Origin: JAZNUH01 sp045592225
Lineage (GTDB): Bacteria > Bacillota > Clostridia > UMGS1883 > UMGS1540
Direction of reading: 5' to 3'
Length of the DNA stretch: 6,318 nucleotides
NCBI GenBank assembly: GCA_045592225.1
Contig: JAZNUH010000063.1
Span: forward strand, 1-6,318
Shown: piece by piece, positions 3,946 to 6,318 of the stretch
How the letters are laid out: every line of letters begins with the position of its first letter
Position numbering within the stretch: the stretch's first letter is position 1
The notes under the pieces: generated by a model
Told to the model about the DNA's origin: nothing
The model's input: only the letters and a program-made list of their open reading frames with translations
The model's database searches: none
Position numbers and translations under genes: made by a program

Positions 3946-6318
3946 ATGAAAAAAATATTAGCAATGGTGTTAACAGTAGCTATGCTGCTCACATGCATGT
4001 TTGTTATGCCTGCTATGGCAGACGCTCTTGCACAGACAGTTGATCTTACTATTGTTAACCCTTCCTTCGAGCTTGATGAAGCCGGTAAAACAATAACCGG
4101 TTGGACAAAGGGCTACGAAGAAGCAGAAGGCGCAGTTACATGGGAAGTAAAAGGCGGCACAGGTGTAACTGAAGGCGAAAAAATGATAGGTGTTGCATCC
4201 GACAACGGCGGTAACAAATGGCTGAGCCAGGAAATAGCAATTCCTGCAACTGTTGCACCTTATATGAACAAATATGTATGGACGTTCAGAAATGACAATA
4301 CATATTGTACATATCTTAAGGTTACTCTGTATGCAGACGGCGCAGACCCTGTTGAAACAGCATTTGACGATTTTGATAAGAGAGGTGCTGCAGTGCATGA
4401 GTCTGCTATTGACATAACAAAAGCAATGACAGCGCTTGAAAACCCCACAAAGGTTAAAATTGCAATCGCAGCACATAACAATGGCGGCACATACGATAAT
4501 TTAAGGCTTTTTGGTGCAATACCTCCGGCGGTTGAAGAGGAATCTCTTGTTCCCAACAGCAGCTTTGAAAATGTAACAGAAGGCGTGGTTGATAACTGGG
4601 TATTTGAAAATGTTGGCGAAGAAGCTGTTCTGGTAAGCGATGCAGAAAAAGCTTATATCGGAACAAACAGCATTAAGCTGCCCGGCACAACAATGTCCCG
4701 TGCTGATATTACTCTTGCCGACCTTGAGGCAGGCAGTGCATATATGCTCCAGCTTAAATACAAGCAGCTTGGAAATGATGCATTTGTAACAGTAGAATCC
4801 CAGACAGATTATGCGAAGCTTATTGAAACAAGTATTGGCGATGCAACAGGCACAGCAGAAGAAAATCTTAATTGGGGCACATTCAAAACAATTTTTGTTC
4901 TTAAAGAAACAGACATAAACGGTGTTATGCTCAGACTGAGAAACGGCGCTGACCAAAACCCCGTATACTACGACCAGATTGTTATTCGCAAGCTTACAAA
5001 CTATAATCCCGAAAACCTTATTCTGAATGGTGATTTTGAATTAAGCTATGGCGATGCCCAAACAAACTTTGCAGTATGGAAAAACGAAAATACAGCTTGT
5101 CTGGCTACCAGCGTTGAAAGTGCAACCGGATATATAGCAAATATGCCCGGATCATCATCCTCGCTTATACAGTCTGTAGCAACTCCCTATTACGATACAG
5201 AACTGAGCATGAACTACGGTTATGTTCTCAATTATAAGATGCACTACAACTCCGGCGGATTCCCTGCAATATGGGTACGTGCAAGATTTGAGGACGGCAC
5301 AAGCGTTGAACAGACAGTAAGCGTTGTTCGTAGTGCGGCTGACCTTACAGATGTTAAAACACAGAATGTAGCTACACTGTGGCAGTGGAATGATATGACA
5401 TACGATCTTTCCTGGATTACACAGTCGACTACATCACCTGTTAAGTTTATTGATGTAAGACTTATAAGCGGTGGCAGCGGCTGTCAGTATGATGACATTG
5501 AGCTTACCGCTGTAGCTCCCGAAGCTCCCGAAGAGGATCTTAGCCTTGTAACACTTGATGTTGCTAACCACAGCTTTGAAGAAGATGAAGCAGGCACAAC
5601 CTCTTACGGTGGTTCCTCCATTACAGGCTGGACAGCAGATAATGCTGAAGCAGGCTGGGTTGTAAAAGAAGGCGTAAACGCAACTGATGGTACAAAGTTT
5701 ATTGACGAAGGTAAAGGCGTTAAACTTAGCCAGACTATTGAAATTCCCGAAGCAGCAAGACCCATCATGCATAAGTATGACTGGAAGTTTGATGCATGGG
5801 TTGTATACTGTGCATACATCAGCTTAACAGTTACCAATGAAGCAGGCGAAACTGCAACAAAGGAATACAATACATTTGACAAGAGAAACGGTGCTCTCCA
5901 CCAGGTAAGCATTGATATCAGCGAGGCTATGACAGCAATAAGTAACCCCACAGCTGTAACACTTGCTGTCTGGGCTCATAACAACGGTGGTACATATGAT
6001 AATATCCGTATGTACGGTTTACTCAAGCAGCCTATGGATTCCTTAGTTTCCAACAGCAGCTTTGAAACATTAACCGAAGAAGGCGCAATTGATGGTTGGG
6101 TATTTGAAAATATCGGAGAAGAAGAAACTGTTCTGGTAACAGATGCAGTAAAGAGCTGGGAAGGTGTAAACTACATTAAACTGCCCGGAACAAATATGAC
6201 ACGTGCAGATATCGATGTTGAACTTGAAGCAGGTAAAGCATATATTCTGCAGCTTAAGTATATGCAGCTTGGCGAAGACGCATTTGTAACAGTTGAAGGT
6301 AACACAAGTGCAGTTAAG
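3946..6318 (+). CDS. Large secreted modular protein, N-terminal part (signal peptide plus A-B-C-A-B CBM-like modules)
   Basis: The frame is open from ATG 3946 to the right edge, 791 residues with no stop. MKK, a hydrophobic core (about 4-22) and AMA (23-25) or ALA (27-29) make a clear signal peptidase I signal; LLTC is a poor lipobox. Five modules follow: A at about 34-192 (NPSFELDEAG to GTYDNLRLFG), B at 199-350 (LVPNSSFE), C at 355-525 (ILNGDFE), a second A at 535-694 (NHSFEEDEAG to GTYDNIRMYG) and a second B from 699 (LVSNSSFE), cut by the window. Each opens with an N-x-S/D-F-E strand typical of CBM_4_9/galactose-binding-like folds. Acidic, proline-containing linkers (PPAVEEES, PEAPEEDLS) separate some modules. 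It has its own consensus promoter and ribosome binding site and is a paralogue of the gene ending at 2350, sharing all three module types. A surface or secreted glycan-binding or adhesive role is inferred; no enzyme domain appears in the visible part. Confidence 0.88.
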   Translation, partial: MKKILAMVLTVAMLLTCMFVMPAMADALAQTVDLTIVNPSFELDEAGKTITGWTKGYEEAEGAVTWEVKGGTGVTEGEKMIGVASDNGGNKWLSQEIAIPATVAPYMNKYVWTFRNDNTYCTYLKVTLYADGADPVETAFDDFDKRGAAVHESAIDITKAMTALENPTKVKIAIAAHNNGGTYDNLRLFGAIPPAVEEESLVPNSSFENVTEGVVDNWVFENVGEEAVLVSDAEKAYIGTNSIKLPGTTMSRADITLADLEAGSAYMLQLKYKQLGNDAFVTVESQTDYAKLIETSIGDATGTAEENLNWGTFKTIFVLKETDINGVMLRLRNGADQNPVYYDQIVIRKLTNYNPENLILNGDFELSYGDAQTNFAVWKNENTACLATSVESATGYIANMPGSSSSLIQSVATPYYDTELSMNYGYVLNYKMHYNSGGFPAIWVRARFEDGTSVEQTVSVVRSAADLTDVKTQNVATLWQWNDMTYDLSWITQSTTSPVKFIDVRLISGGSGCQYDDIELTAVAPEAPEEDLSLVTLDVANHSFEEDEAGTTSYGGSSITGWTADNAEAGWVVKEGVNATDGTKFIDEGKGVKLSQTIEIPEAARPIMHKYDWKFDAWVVYCAYISLTVTNEAGETATKEYNTFDKRNGALHQVSIDISEAMTAISNPTAVTLAVWAHNNGGTYDNIRMYGLLKQPMDSLVSNSSFETLTEEGAIDGWVFENIGEEETVLVTDAVKSWEGVNYIKLPGTNMTRADIDVELEAGKAYILQLKYMQLGEDAFVTVEGNTSAVK
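4045..6318 (+). repeat. A-B-C supra-repeat within the secreted protein gene
   Basis: Block one spans 4045-5520 (A, B, C) and block two starts at 5548 (A, then B from about 6040), a period close to 500 codons. DNA identity is still obvious in places: CAACAGCAGCTTTGAAA occurs in both B copies, and GTATTTGAAAATGTTGG is answered by GTATTTGAAAATATCGG. This points to duplication of the whole three-module block, not of single modules, and offers substrate for copy-number change by recombination. Confidence 0.75.

Noticed and set aside
3994..4032. Lipoprotein signal (LLTC) in the second secreted protein
   Set aside because: T before C and L at -2 do not fit a good lipobox, and AMA and ALA signal peptidase I sites follow.

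Overview
The window looks like a low-to-moderate GC Firmicute, most plausibly a gut Clostridia of the Oscillospiraceae/Ruminococcaceae type. The reasons are AGGAGG-like ribosome binding sites, consensus housekeeping promoters, AT-rich intergenic DNA and long secreted proteins built from repeated jelly-roll modules. This placement is inference from style; no marker gene is present.

Layout. (1) Bases 1-2350 hold the 3' part of a large secreted modular protein gene, whose start lies upstream of the window. (2) Bases 2363-3557 form a compact island bounded by 41-bp imperfect inverted repeats, with an outer 17 bp that is perfect. From left to right it holds a terminator, a very regular array of 9-nt spacers alternating with short hairpins, a small four-helix-bundle protein gene (23S rRNA IVP/S23 family), a strong terminator, and on the minus strand a 5'-truncated NPCBM-type carbohydrate-binding fragment. 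The island is visibly more AT-rich than the flanking genes. (3) Bases 3558-3823 contain no gene but include a GC-richer, densely self-complementary block (3571-3738) that looks like a structured RNA, followed by a long A/T hairpin. (4) A textbook promoter (TTGACA, 17 bp, TATAAT) at 3824-3852 drives a second large secreted protein gene, which starts at 3946 and runs off the right edge.

The two large genes are paralogues. Both are made of three module types (A, B, C) in the fixed order A-B-C. The left protein ends C-A-B-C plus an Ig-like terminal domain; the right protein begins signal peptide-A-B-C-A-B. They are probably surface or secreted glycan-binding/adhesion proteins; no catalytic domain or wall anchor is visible.

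The most unusual item is the hairpin array at 2375-2580. Spacers of exactly 9 nt (consensus AGTGNTATT) tile without gaps against hairpins whose stems differ in sequence but keep their pairing. The orientation inverts half way, and the array ends just before the four-helix-bundle gene, whose ribosome binding site itself overlaps a spacer-like motif. Together with the flanking inverted repeats, this suggests a small non-autonomous cassette or an RNA/DNA-binding regulatory unit.
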